Source: Candidatus Nitrosymbiomonas proteolyticus (GTDB lineage Bacteria; Armatimonadota; Fimbriimonadia; Fimbriimonadales; Fimbriimonadaceae). From it: a stretch of 64,000 bases of DNA. The notes under the pieces are model-generated. The model ran no database searches. It was given only the letters and a program-made list of their open reading frames with translations, and was not told where the DNA came from. Location of the stretch: NCBI GenBank assembly GCA_017347465.1, contig AP021858.1:2498472-2562471 (forward strand), given 5' to 3'. Positions 15,361-23,410 of the stretch are shown piece by piece; the first letter of the stretch is position 1, and each line of letters starts with the position of its first letter. The translations under genes were made by a program, and so were the position numbers.

Positions 15361-16248
15361 TTACGCGACGAGCGCATCGGCCAGCGCGAAGAGGAACACA
15401 CCGATCGAAACGTATCCGTTCAGGGTGAAGAACGCCATGTCCACTCGCGAGAGGTCGTCGTGGCGGACGAGGCTCTGTTCGTACGCGAGCAAGAGGGCGG
15501 CAGCGCCGACCCCGACGTAAAACAGCGGCCCGCTTTCGTTCAGCAACCCTGCGAGCGTCAGAAGTCCGAGGGTGAGAAGATGGCAAAGGCGGCTCACCCC
15601 GAGCGCGCGGCGGCCTCCAAGCGACTCGGCCAGCGATCTGAGTCCTTGCTCACGGTCGAAGCTCTCGTCTTGCAGCGAGTAGATGATGTCGAAGCCTGCC
15701 GTCCAGAACATCACCGTTCCGCAAAGCACGACCGGCGCCCAATCGAGCGAACCCGTCACCCCAACCCAAGCTGCGGCGGGGGCGATCCCCAGGCTCAGCC
15801 CCAAGACGAAGTGACTGAGAGGGGTAACGCGCTTGGTCAGGCTGTATCCGAGGATCACCGCAAGGGCTACGGGACTGAGCGCGAGCGCGAGCGAATTGAG
15901 CATCCCCGCGCTCAATAAGAACAGCGCGACGCTGGCAAAGAGAAACAGATTCGCCTGTCGGAGTTGCAGAAGTCCCGCGGGGAGGGCTCGCATTCGCGTT
16001 CTTGGGTTGAGGGCGTCGATGTGCCGGTCGGCGATCCGGTTAAAGGCCATCGCCGAACTACGCGCCGACACCATCGCCGCAACGATCCAGCCCAACGTCC
16101 AACCCCCGGGCCAGTACGAGCCAGAATGCGCGAACGATCCCCACATCATCCCGATCATCGCGAAAGGCAGAGCGAACACCGAGTGCTCGACCTTGATCAT
16201 TTCGAGGTAGACGCGGAACGCGCGCAAGCCCGAAGCTGCTTGGGCCAT
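15361..16248 (-). CDS. UbiA-family prenyltransferase (quinone biosynthesis)
   Basis: A 295-residue membrane prenyltransferase with about eight or nine transmembrane helices. The first aspartate-rich motif is N70-R71-x-x-D74-x-x-x-D78 (FNRIADRHIDALNPRT) and the second is DIIYSLQDESFDREQG near residue 190; both bind prenyl diphosphate through magnesium. It would attach a polyprenyl chain to an aromatic acid. In organisms of this kind such a protein may be the UbiA-like enzyme of the futalosine menaquinone route, but no mqn gene is in the window. TAGAAT at 16261-16256 lies seven bases before the ATG. Confidence 0.88.
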   Translation of the reverse strand: MAQAASGLRAFRVYLEMIKVEHSVFALPFAMIGMMWGSFAHSGSYWPGGWTLGWIVAAMVSARSSAMAFNRIADRHIDALNPRTRMRALPAGLLQLRQANLFLFASVALFLLSAGMLNSLALALSPVALAVILGYSLTKRVTPLSHFVLGLSLGIAPAAAWVGVTGSLDWAPVVLCGTVMFWTAGFDIIYSLQDESFDREQGLRSLAESLGGRRALGVSRLCHLLTLGLLTLAGLLNESGPLFYVGVGAAALLLAYEQSLVRHDDLSRVDMAFFTLNGYVSIGVFLFALADALVA

Positions 16249-16291
16249 GAAACTGATTCTACCGGCTTGGTTGCAAGGTTGGGATGGCCCG

Positions 16292-16519
16292 TCAGCTCTT
16301 GGGGTCGGGTCCTTGCCCGGAAACCCATTTGGTGGCCAGAGTCAGTTCGTCGTCTTCGAGAAGCGCCCAGCACACTCCGCAGAGACCCGCCTCGTTGACG
16401 CCGCGCGACCGGCATAAGAGGCAGGAATCCCGGCTTCGGGCGCGCTGCACTGTGAGGCGGTCGAGAAGCGCGTACCTGAGCCGATCTCTCGACACGCCCT
16501 CGCTATTGACCCTATCCAC
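16292..16519 (-). CDS. Small zinc-ribbon-like protein (75 aa)
   Basis: A 75-residue protein with paired cysteines, SCLLC at residues 32-36 and LCGVC at 46-50, spaced as in a zinc ribbon. The start GTG 16519 is supported by TGTACACT directly upstream (TACACT at 16532-16527), with a seven-base gap, the pattern of other gene heads here. It ends about 40 bases before ubiA on the same strand, though ubiA has its own -10 box. I know no family for it. It may be an RNA- or protein-binding zinc finger. Confidence 0.6.
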   Translation of the reverse strand: MDRVNSEGVSRDRLRYALLDRLTVQRARSRDSCLLCRSRGVNEAGLCGVCWALLEDDELTLATKWVSGQGPDPKS

Positions 16520-16573
16520 AAGATCGAGTGTACACGGGAATCCCGGCGCCGAAAGACGGGGTCCCCAATGAGC

Positions 16574-16603
16574 AAGCCCGAATCGGAGGTCCGATTCGGG
16601 CTT
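16574..16603 (-). terminator. Terminator hairpin after ftsZ (end of the dcw cluster)
   Basis: A perfect 13-bp stem AAGCCCGAATCGG/CCGATTCGGGCTT with a 4-base loop lies 16 bases beyond the ftsZ stop. There is only a short T-run on either side, so it may act as a strong stem with a weak tail. It separates ftsZ from the zinc-ribbon gene. Confidence 0.7.
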
Positions 16604-16619
16604 TCCTCCGAACGCGCGC

Positions 16620-17816
16620 TTACTGCTTGGCTGCTTGGTGCTCTCGGATGAAGGCGGGGATGTCGAGGTCGGAGTCGTCGTAAACGTCTTCGGCGTCGAA
16701 GTCCTCGCCGCGCTGAGCGGGTCGTGCGTTCACGACCGGGGCGTCACCCTCGTTGGGAACAGGCGGGACGTCCACGAGCTTTTGTGTGCTGAATCCGGCA
16801 GCGTGGACGACGGCTCGATGCCTTTCAGGCTCCGGCTCGGTGGCCTTGACCGTTTCAAGAGGCTCCACTACTCGCTCGATGGGCAGAAACCCCGTCGCAA
16901 GCACGGTGATTCGGACCGATCCATCGAGGTTCGGGTCGAGGACGGTACCGAAGTAGATGTCGGCTTCGCTGCCGTCGCAGAGTCCGTGGAGATAATCCAT
17001 GGCCTCGGTGACCTCTTGCAGGGTTAGGTCGACGCCGCTTGTGATATTGACGAGGACTCCCCTTGCGCCGTTGATGGTCTGCTCGAGAAGCGGGCTGTTC
17101 GAAGCAGACTGCGCGGCCTGCAAAGCGCGCTGGTCGCCCACTCCATAGCCGATTCCCATCAGCGCGGGTCCCGCGCCGGTCATGACGCTTCGGACGTCGG
17201 CAAAGTCCACATTGATGCTGCCGGGGATCGTGATGATGTCGCTGATCCCTTGGACGCCTTGCCTCAAGACATCGTCGGCGACTCGGAAAGCGTCGTTGAC
17301 GGGGGTTCGTTTTTCGACGACCGATTGAATCCGGTCGTTCGGGATCGTGATGATCGTATCGACGCGGCCCATCAAGGAGTCGATGCCTTGGTCGGCGGTT
17401 CGGGCGCGCTTCGGGCCCTCGAAGAAGAACGGCTTCGTGACCACTCCGACGGTCAGAGCGCCGATTTCACGGGCAAGGTCGGCGACGATCGGCGCGGCGC
17501 CGGTTCCCGTCCCACCGCCCATTCCCGCAGTAATGAAGACCATATCTGCGCTTTCGAGAGCTTTGCGGATTTCGTTCTTGCTCTCTTCAGCGGCTGCCCG
17601 GCCGATTTCGGGATTCCCGCCCGAACCCAGGCCACGGGTCAAGGCCCCGCCAAGCTGAACCTTCTTCTCGGCTTTGCTGAGCTCCAACACCTGGGTGTCG
17701 GTGTTCATCACGACAAACTCGACTCCTGGGATCCCGGCCTCGATCATGCGATTGACCGCATTCGATCCTCCTCCGCCCACACCGATGACTTTAATGGTTG
17801 CGTTTTGAACCTTCAC
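16620..17816 (-). CDS. ftsZ: Cell division GTPase FtsZ
   Basis: A 398-residue tubulin homologue that polymerises into the Z ring. It has the GTP-binding blocks [14 protein letters not shown] near the N-terminus and [13 protein letters not shown], the tubulin signature loop, and the T7 loop segment NVDFADV. A variable linker leads to the conserved C-terminal peptide [11 protein letters not shown], which binds FtsA and other partners. I place the start at GTG 17816 because AAGGGG lies about nine bases upstream; a longer frame from TTG 17855 would add 13 unusual residues. It is the last dcw gene and has its own promoter in the ftsA-ftsZ gap. Confidence 0.95.
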   Translation of the reverse strand: MKVQNATIKVIGVGGGGSNAVNRMIEAGIPGVEFVVMNTDTQVLELSKAEKKVQLGGALTRGLGSGGNPEIGRAAAEESKNEIRKALESADMVFITAGMGGGTGTGAAPIVADLAREIGALTVGVVTKPFFFEGPKRARTADQGIDSLMGRVDTIITIPNDRIQSVVEKRTPVNDAFRVADDVLRQGVQGISDIITIPGSINVDFADVRSVMTGAGPALMGIGYGVGDQRALQAAQSASNSPLLEQTINGARGVLVNITSGVDLTLQEVTEAMDYLHGLCDGSEADIYFGTVLDPNLDGSVRITVLATGFLPIERVVEPLETVKATEPEPERHRAVVHAAGFSTQKLVDVPPVPNEGDAPVVNARPAQRGEDFDAEDVYDDSDLDIPAFIREHQAAKQ

Positions 17817-17860
17817 AATACATGCCCCTTGTTGATTAATTGCCTCCGCGAACAAGCACC

Positions 17861-17972
17861 GTTCGGCGAATTCCTAAGACGCTTGAGCCGAGCACGGATC
17901 GCCGAGCCCAGCGCTCCCGATTATAACCCGTTCGCCATCGAGAAAGGGCGCTCCTTTTCGGATTCGCCGAAC
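17861..17972. repeat. Two TTCGsCGAA palindromes flanking the ftsZ promoter
   Basis: GTTCGGCGAA at 17861-17870 and TTCGCCGAAC at 17963-17972 form a 10-base inverted repeat. Each copy contains the palindrome TTCGsCGAA. They lie 102 bases apart on either side of the TATAAT box, an arrangement seen at operators that act by looping. The regulator is unknown and chance cannot be excluded. Confidence 0.4.
17920..17925 (-). promoter_or_regulatory. -10 box of ftsZ
   Basis: TATAAT on the minus strand (17925-17920), in the 191-base gap between ftsA and ftsZ. The leader would be about 97 bases. No good -35 hexamer at the usual distance. Confidence 0.6.
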
Positions 17973-18007
17973 GTCTTGATTTTTTCGGCCCTTCGTGAGC
18001 GGCTGCC

Positions 18008-19237
18008 TCAGCGCGAACCGATCGAGGAAAGGAACGTCCGAATGCGGCCTCGCCAGCCGTCCGATTCGGTCGCCGTGGAGAGCTCTTCGTCGCAGCATTC
18101 GAGCGCGAACCGGGCAGCGCCAAAAGCCGGAGAGAACCTCGCGGCCTTGAAGGGTCGGAGCGCTTCACTCGCAGGCCAAGGGTCCTGAACCGCGACTCGG
18201 GTTTTTGCGAACACTTCGCCAAACGCCTTATCGACTCCCGGCAACAGGGAGCCCCCACCCGTCAGGACCACCGTGCCCACCGGCTCGATTAGAAGCCCGC
18301 CGGATTCCAACGCGGCCTTGGCGAGTTTGGCGATTTCAGAGACCCGAGAGCTGATGATCTCGCAGAACACCTTGCGCTGCATCGGTCTTCTCTGGATTTG
18401 GCCCAGTTGGAGGACGTCGATGGACTCTCGATCGCTCACGGCCGAAGGGATTGCCGAGCCGAACCGAATCTTGAGGTTTTCCGCCTCTTCGAACGAGGTT
18501 TTGAGGAGTTTGGCGACGTCAGACGTGACGACCTTGCCGCCGAGCGGCACCCTTCCCGCGCCCGACAGCGCCCCATTGCGAAACACGGCAAACTCGGTAA
18601 GGTCGCCACCGATGTCGATGACCACCGCCCCGGATTCGATCTGCTCGGGGGTGAGCACGGCAAGTCCCGAGCACAGCGGCCGAGCCACGATCTGCTCGAT
18701 CTCTCTGCCGACCCCGCTCGCGACCGATTCGAGCGCGTCGATACCTTCTTCAGGGTACGCGACGAGAATCGACTTGACTTCGAGTTTCGAGCCCGCGACC
18801 CCTACCGGTTGGCGGATGTCGCCCGCGCCATCGACAGCGAACGCGCAGGGCACGGCCTGAACCTCGACCATGCCCTCGTCCAGACGAACTTGACGACTGT
18901 GGTTGATGACCTTGAGTACGTCGTCGCGGGTGATGGGCCGGTCGGGCGGGACGATCGGACACAGGCCCTGTGAGCGGACGTAGGAGACGTCTCCGCCTCC
19001 GATCGTGAGAAACATGGCATCCGGCAGAGGGCCTGAGCGCTCAGAAAGGTCTTTGAGCGCCGCGTCCAGGGCCGTCTTCGCTTGGTCGCGATCCACGATC
19101 TTCCCGTCACGGACGGCGTCGCACGCGACATTGGCGGCGGAGAGGACGGAAACGCGCCCTTCCGGTGAGGACTCGGCAACGAGGGCGCAAACGTGCGTGC
19201 TCCCAAGATCGGCGACTACGACTCGATGGTTCTTCAT
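18008..19237 (-). CDS. ftsA: Cell division actin-like protein FtsA
   Basis: A 409-residue actin-fold ATPase that tethers FtsZ filaments to the membrane. The phosphate-1 loop VADLGSTHVCALVAE is at the N-terminus, phosphate-2 is VVIDIGGDLTEFAVF near residue 210, and the adenosine motif is VLTGGGSLLPGV near residue 325. The C-terminus GWRGRIRTFLSSIGSR can form the amphipathic membrane-targeting helix. The ATG overlaps the stop of sbp by 4 bp. Its position before ftsZ is the usual one. Confidence 0.93.
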   Translation of the reverse strand: MKNHRVVVADLGSTHVCALVAESSPEGRVSVLSAANVACDAVRDGKIVDRDQAKTALDAALKDLSERSGPLPDAMFLTIGGGDVSYVRSQGLCPIVPPDRPITRDDVLKVINHSRQVRLDEGMVEVQAVPCAFAVDGAGDIRQPVGVAGSKLEVKSILVAYPEEGIDALESVASGVGREIEQIVARPLCSGLAVLTPEQIESGAVVIDIGGDLTEFAVFRNGALSGAGRVPLGGKVVTSDVAKLLKTSFEEAENLKIRFGSAIPSAVSDRESIDVLQLGQIQRRPMQRKVFCEIISSRVSEIAKLAKAALESGGLLIEPVGTVVLTGGGSLLPGVDKAFGEVFAKTRVAVQDPWPASEALRPFKAARFSPAFGAARFALECCDEELSTATESDGWRGRIRTFLSSIGSR

Positions 19238-19626
19238 GATTGGCTCGACTGTGATTGTTCTAGCAAGCGCCTCCTTTCTCGCGCGTCACGCCACTTCGTT
19301 AACATCATACGGCGAATCAAGCTGAGGTTGGTAAAAATCCGACTGCCCATCACCAAGACCGCTGCAAGGAACAAGTTTATGCCAATTTGGTCGCCAAGCC
19401 AAGCCAAAAAGAACGCAATGACGACGTTCGAGACAAATCCGGTCAGAAACACGTCGGTCGAGAACTTGCCTTCGACCCCTGAGCGGACGCCCCCGCAGAC
19501 GGTGTCGAGGCCCGCAAGGCAAGCAAGGCCGACATAGAACCCCGCCAAGCCGCTGACGGGGCCCAGTTGAAGCATGAGGGCGATGATGACCCCCAGGGCC
19601 AGCGCAACCAACGGAAGGACGATCAC
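19234..19626 (-). CDS. sbp: Small basic protein Sbp (DUF1290)
   Basis: A 130-residue membrane protein with four hydrophobic segments and a basic C-terminal tail (RRMMLTKWRDARERRRLLEQ). The block GLDTVCGGVRSGVEGKFSTD is characteristic of DUF1290, known as Sbp in Bacillus, where it also sits between ylxW and ftsA. Role unknown, presumed linked to division. It overlaps both neighbours by 4 bp. Confidence 0.88.
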   Translation of the reverse strand: MIVLPLVALALGVIIALMLQLGPVSGLAGFYVGLACLAGLDTVCGGVRSGVEGKFSTDVFLTGFVSNVVIAFFLAWLGDQIGINLFLAAVLVMGSRIFTNLSLIRRMMLTKWRDARERRRLLEQSQSSQS

Positions 19627-20384
19627 GGTTCAGTGGGCCTCGGCATAGCGAACTTGCGCGCGGTCGGCCCAGCGTACGCCGGAATGCGCTGCTTCTCTAC
19701 GGCTTCCATTTGAACCATCGTGGGATCGCCGCTGTTGCGAATCTCGTCGAGCACTCCCAAGCGGAGGTTCATCGCGCCATAAAGAACCTCGGGGTCGCCG
19801 ATGGCCCGAATCCGCACCGGCGTCGAGATCGGGACGTTGTCCACATGAATCACCGGCCCTACGCACCGGAAGCTGGATGAACCCACGACGCGGTGGTTGT
19901 TCACGCTCACCGCCTCCGCAGAAGCCGCCCAGAGTTCGTTCACCACGCGCAGAACGTCCGTATCGTGGATGACGAGGTCGCCCTCCGGGATGCCCCCTCG
20001 GCTGGCTCGCTCGCTGTCGCGAAGGGTGATGAGGATGCCAGGCCCCTCAACTTCGAGCAGCCCGGCGAACATCTTGGTGTCCTGGAGAGTTTCATTGAGG
20101 ACCTCAGCTTGCTTGGTTTGGTCGCCAATGGCGTTTTCGAGCCGGGTCTTCTCTTCTCTAAGCTTCTTGACCTCGGCTGACATTCGTTCGTACTCTTCCT
20201 TGAACTGAACGTCGATTCGCGCCGAGGTCAGGCGGTCGCGTTGGGAAGCGTCGAGGAGCGCGAGCCTGCCGGGGTCTTCCTTCGGAATCCAGGCGAGCAT
20301 GATGAAGAACCCGAGCACGAACGCTACGGCGCTTACGGGCAGAATCCAGGAACTTCCGGACAAGGTCCTCGCAAAAGGGTTCAT
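19623..20384 (-). CDS. DUF881 membrane protein (YlxW/YlxX-like)
   Basis: A 253-residue protein with one N-terminal membrane helix (residues 14-33), a coiled coil near 50-100 and an extracytoplasmic DUF881 domain with the blocks GPGILITLRDS, VVNELWAASAEA and VNNHRVV. Genes of this family lie between ftsQ/divIB and ftsA in Firmicutes and Actinobacteria, as here. It probably belongs to the divisome or its regulation; direct function unknown. Confidence 0.87.
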   Translation of the reverse strand: MNPFARTLSGSSWILPVSAVAFVLGFFIMLAWIPKEDPGRLALLDASQRDRLTSARIDVQFKEEYERMSAEVKKLREEKTRLENAIGDQTKQAEVLNETLQDTKMFAGLLEVEGPGILITLRDSERASRGGIPEGDLVIHDTDVLRVVNELWAASAEAVSVNNHRVVGSSSFRCVGPVIHVDNVPISTPVRIRAIGDPEVLYGAMNLRLGVLDEIRNSGDPTMVQMEAVEKQRIPAYAGPTARKFAMPRPTEP

Positions 20385-20392
20385 CTTTCTAC

Positions 20393-21109
20393 TTATCGCA
20401 ACGGGACTACCATCGGTCGGGCTGGCGCGGTGACGTTGATCGAACGGACGCGGTCCAGAAGGTCATGATGGTCCTCAAAGAGCGCCGCCAACGCGTCGAG
20501 CTTCTCGTCGATCTTGGACGTGTCGCCGAACTCAATGACGACCACGGGCCCTGCTTGCAAGAATACGCTTCCGAACGCGTTCATTTCTACGATCCAGTCC
20601 TTCGCAAACGGCAGATTCTCTAACTTTCTGCAAACGTCGGCTAGGCCCGAAAAGTCCCAAGCTCCAGCCAACGTCGCCACCGGCTGGGCGCTCGGTTCGG
20701 GGAGTTTCACCGTAATTGCAGGCGTTTGAGGTTCGAGGAACTCGGCGATCTTGCCATCCGCGCAAAGAAACAACGACTTCGAGCCCATCACCCTCGCCAC
20801 CGGTTGTCGGTAGACCACTTCGAGCTTGGCCGACCCAAAGGGCGTTCGGGAAAGCCGCGCCGAGTCCACGGAGGAAGCCGCCTGGACTTCGGTCTCGACT
20901 TTCGCGACGTCGATGGCGAGAACCGGCGTCGCTTTAAGACCCTCCAGAATGGACTGGACCCTGAGTTCGTCCCAGTGGGGAGCGCCCACCACTCGCACGG
21001 TGCGGACTGCCGTAACGGGACTGAGGACGAGTCCGGCCAAAGTGTTGCCGAGGAACATTGTCCAGAGGATCGCTCGCCAAGGAAGGGGCTTCTTAGACCT
21101 TTTCCGCAT
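20393..21109 (-). CDS. ftsQ: Cell division protein FtsQ/DivIB
   Basis: A 238-residue bitopic protein. A basic N-terminus (MRKRSKKPLPWR) precedes a membrane helix near residues 15-32, then a POTRA-like domain begins with the block VRTVRVVGAPHWDE. The beta domain follows to the C-terminus. It links the FtsL/FtsB and FtsI/FtsW parts of the divisome. The start ATG 21109 lies 17 bases inside the murC-ddl gene, so the two are translationally coupled. Sequence conservation is low, as usual for FtsQ; position strengthens the call. Confidence 0.87.
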   Translation of the reverse strand: MRKRSKKPLPWRAILWTMFLGNTLAGLVLSPVTAVRTVRVVGAPHWDELRVQSILEGLKATPVLAIDVAKVETEVQAASSVDSARLSRTPFGSAKLEVVYRQPVARVMGSKSLFLCADGKIAEFLEPQTPAITVKLPEPSAQPVATLAGAWDFSGLADVCRKLENLPFAKDWIVEMNAFGSVFLQAGPVVVIEFGDTSKIDEKLDALAALFEDHHDLLDRVRSINVTAPARPMVVPLR

Positions 21110-23384
21110 TTCTTCGCAGGGCGTCCTGAACCAGCCAGTCGCAAAGGTCCTCGAACGCGATACCCGCGGCCAAGGCGCTTCGAGGGGCAAGCGAGGTTCC
21201 GGTGAGTCCGGGCAGAGTGTTGATTTCGAGGACGTAAATGTCTTCGCCGTCGACGATCATGTCCGTTCGCGTCAGTCCTTCGCACCCGAGGGCGGCGTCC
21301 GAAGCCACCGCCAACTCCCTGGCCCTCTCGAGGACCTCTTCGGACAATCGCGCAGGGACGATCTCATCCGTCGCGCCCGGCGTGTACTTCGCGGCGAAGT
21401 CGTAACGTCCGCTCAAGGGCACGATCTCGACGGGCGGAAGAGCCTGATTACCCATCACCGGCACCGAGATTTCGACTCCCTCGATCCACTGCTCGACCAA
21501 GGCTTCTGGGCCGTATTCGAGAGCCCTCCGAACGGCCTCCGGAAGGTCCTCGGCGCGTTCGACGAACGAGAGTCCCACCGTCGAGCCTTGCTCGTTGGGT
21601 TTGACCACCCAGGGACCGGGACATGGAGGGGGCTCATCAGGAGAAAGAAGCAAACCGCCCGCAGGAGTCGGGATTCCGTGCGCGGCAAGAACGTCTTTGG
21701 AGAGTTGCTTGTCCATCGCGATCGCGCTCGATTGAATGGTCGAACCCGTGTACGGGATGTGGAGGAGTTCGAAAAGCCCTTGGATCGCGCCATCCTCGGC
21801 GTGGGTGCCGTGTACGGCGAGGAAGGCGACATCCGGACGGTTGAGCCCGACGAACTGGCTCAAGTCTCCCCGCGAGAGCAAGAGGTCCGAAGCGTCGACC
21901 CCATAAGCGTCGTAGCCCTTCTTTTTGAGCGCATCGATTGCGGCCCTTCCGGAGTGGAGCGAAACTTCGCGCTCCGTGCTGTCTCCACCGAATACGACCG
22001 CCACTCGCAAGGGTCCTGTGCGATCCAATTCTTCGAGGAAGGCAGGTACGAACTCGGAGATGTTCCCCGCGCCCATCCCACAAATGAGGTCACCGGGCTG
22101 GGCCACCTGCGCCACAACCCGAGGCAACAATCGGTGCGAGGAAACGTACCTGACGGGGACCTTGAGCCCCTCGGCGATCCGGGCCGAGCTGATGCCAGGG
22201 ATGGGGTCCTCGCGGGCCGGGTAGATGTCCGTGAGCACCACAGAGTCTGCGAGACCGAGGGCCTTTACGAAGCCCTGCAACTGATCTCTTGTCCGGGTGA
22301 AAAGGTGGGGCTGGAACACGAGGACCAACCGCCTTTCCGGATACCGCTGCCGCAACGCTTCGATGCTCGCCTGGATTTCGGTGGGGTGGTGGGCATAGTC
22401 ATCGACGACGGTGATCGTGCCTTCCCTCCTGACCTGGAGCCTACGCTCCGCGCCGCGAAACTCCCGGATGGCTTGGATCGCCTTTTCAAGTTCAGGAGTA
22501 ACCCTCTGAATGGCAGAGAGCGCCGCGGCGGCATCGAGCGCCGCATACCGACCTGGAATCGCGAGGCCAAAAGCGTCCACGGGGTCGTCGGACGTCTCTT
22601 CAAGTCGAGAGGTCCAGTCGAAGAGGGTGTACGAGACGGCTTCGGCGATGCCCTCCGCCACCGCGCAAGCGCCCGCGTCTTCGTGACAGAAGAGCACGGC
22701 TCCTCCCGATTTGACCTTTTGGGCGAACCTCCTCACGCTCGCAAGCAGTTGAGGGAAGTCTTCGTGGTAGTCCAGGTGGTCGGACTCAAGGTTGGTAACG
22801 ATGACGATGTAGGGGTCGATGTCCCGGTAGCTTTCGAAGGCCTCGCACGCCTCGACGACAGCCAAATCGCCCTTGCCGTCGATCACCGAAGCCCCGAATT
22901 CAGGCACCTCCGCACCCACAATAATCAGCGGGTCGAGGCCAACGGCTCGAAGTCCGGCAGCCACCATCCCCGTGGTTGTGGTCTTCCCGTGGCTCCCGGT
23001 GACGGCGATCACGCGCTTACCCTTCAGGAGCCACCCCAAGAGTTGCGAGCGGCGGAAGACGGGACACCCTGCCTTTTTTGCGGCCGCATATTCGGGGCTC
23101 GCATCGAGGTCGATCGCGTCGCTGAGGACCACTTGATGCCTGCGGGTGATTCCTTCGCCCGAATGGCCGATCCGGACCTCGATGCCTAGTTCTTGGAGAA
23201 GCAGCGTCTCGTTCGAAGGGGTGGAATCCGTGCCTTCTACCTCCATCCCCCGGCCCTTCAGCAGCCTTGCGAGCGCGCTCATCCCTGCCCCGCCGATCCC
23301 CACGAGAAAGAAGGGTCGCAGCGCCTGCATCTCATGGGAGGGGGCAAAGATTCCGCTTTCGACTTCGGCTTTAGTTCGGCTCAT
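21093..23384 (-). CDS. murC-ddl: MurC-Ddl fusion: UDP-MurNAc-L-Ala ligase / D-Ala-D-Ala ligase
   Basis: A 763-residue bifunctional enzyme. The first part, to about residue 455, is MurC: a Rossmann block LVGIGGAGMSALARLL, the ATP loop VTGSHGKTTTTGMVA and the C-terminal segment VDDYAHHPTEIQASI. The second part is Ddl: VVFGGDSTEREVSLHSG at its start, ATP-grasp domain, and NTLPGLTGTSLAP near the end. It would add L-Ala to UDP-MurNAc and also make D-Ala-D-Ala for MurF. A MurC-Ddl fusion is known in Chlamydiae. ATG 23384 follows murG by 26 bases; a longer frame upstream overlaps murG and looks non-coding. Confidence 0.95.
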   Translation of the reverse strand: MSRTKAEVESGIFAPSHEMQALRPFFLVGIGGAGMSALARLLKGRGMEVEGTDSTPSNETLLLQELGIEVRIGHSGEGITRRHQVVLSDAIDLDASPEYAAAKKAGCPVFRRSQLLGWLLKGKRVIAVTGSHGKTTTTGMVAAGLRAVGLDPLIIVGAEVPEFGASVIDGKGDLAVVEACEAFESYRDIDPYIVIVTNLESDHLDYHEDFPQLLASVRRFAQKVKSGGAVLFCHEDAGACAVAEGIAEAVSYTLFDWTSRLEETSDDPVDAFGLAIPGRYAALDAAAALSAIQRVTPELEKAIQAIREFRGAERRLQVRREGTITVVDDYAHHPTEIQASIEALRQRYPERRLVLVFQPHLFTRTRDQLQGFVKALGLADSVVLTDIYPAREDPIPGISSARIAEGLKVPVRYVSSHRLLPRVVAQVAQPGDLICGMGAGNISEFVPAFLEELDRTGPLRVAVVFGGDSTEREVSLHSGRAAIDALKKKGYDAYGVDASDLLLSRGDLSQFVGLNRPDVAFLAVHGTHAEDGAIQGLFELLHIPYTGSTIQSSAIAMDKQLSKDVLAAHGIPTPAGGLLLSPDEPPPCPGPWVVKPNEQGSTVGLSFVERAEDLPEAVRRALEYGPEALVEQWIEGVEISVPVMGNQALPPVEIVPLSGRYDFAAKYTPGATDEIVPARLSEEVLERARELAVASDAALGCEGLTRTDMIVDGEDIYVLEINTLPGLTGTSLAPRSALAAGIAFEDLCDWLVQDALRRNAEKV

Positions 23385-23410
23385 GCTAGTCTTGGGACTC
23401 TCCGGGCTTC

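Noticed and set aside
17817-17855. Longer FtsZ from TTG 17855
   Set aside because: The 13 added residues are not FtsZ-like, and AAGGGG is well placed for GTG 17816.
20826-23189. A 787-codon open frame on plus, opposite murC-ddl and ftsQ
   Set aside because: The opposite strand encodes a clear MurC-Ddl enzyme. The plus frame gives an arginine/histidine-rich protein without motifs, the usual mirror of GC-rich coding sequence.
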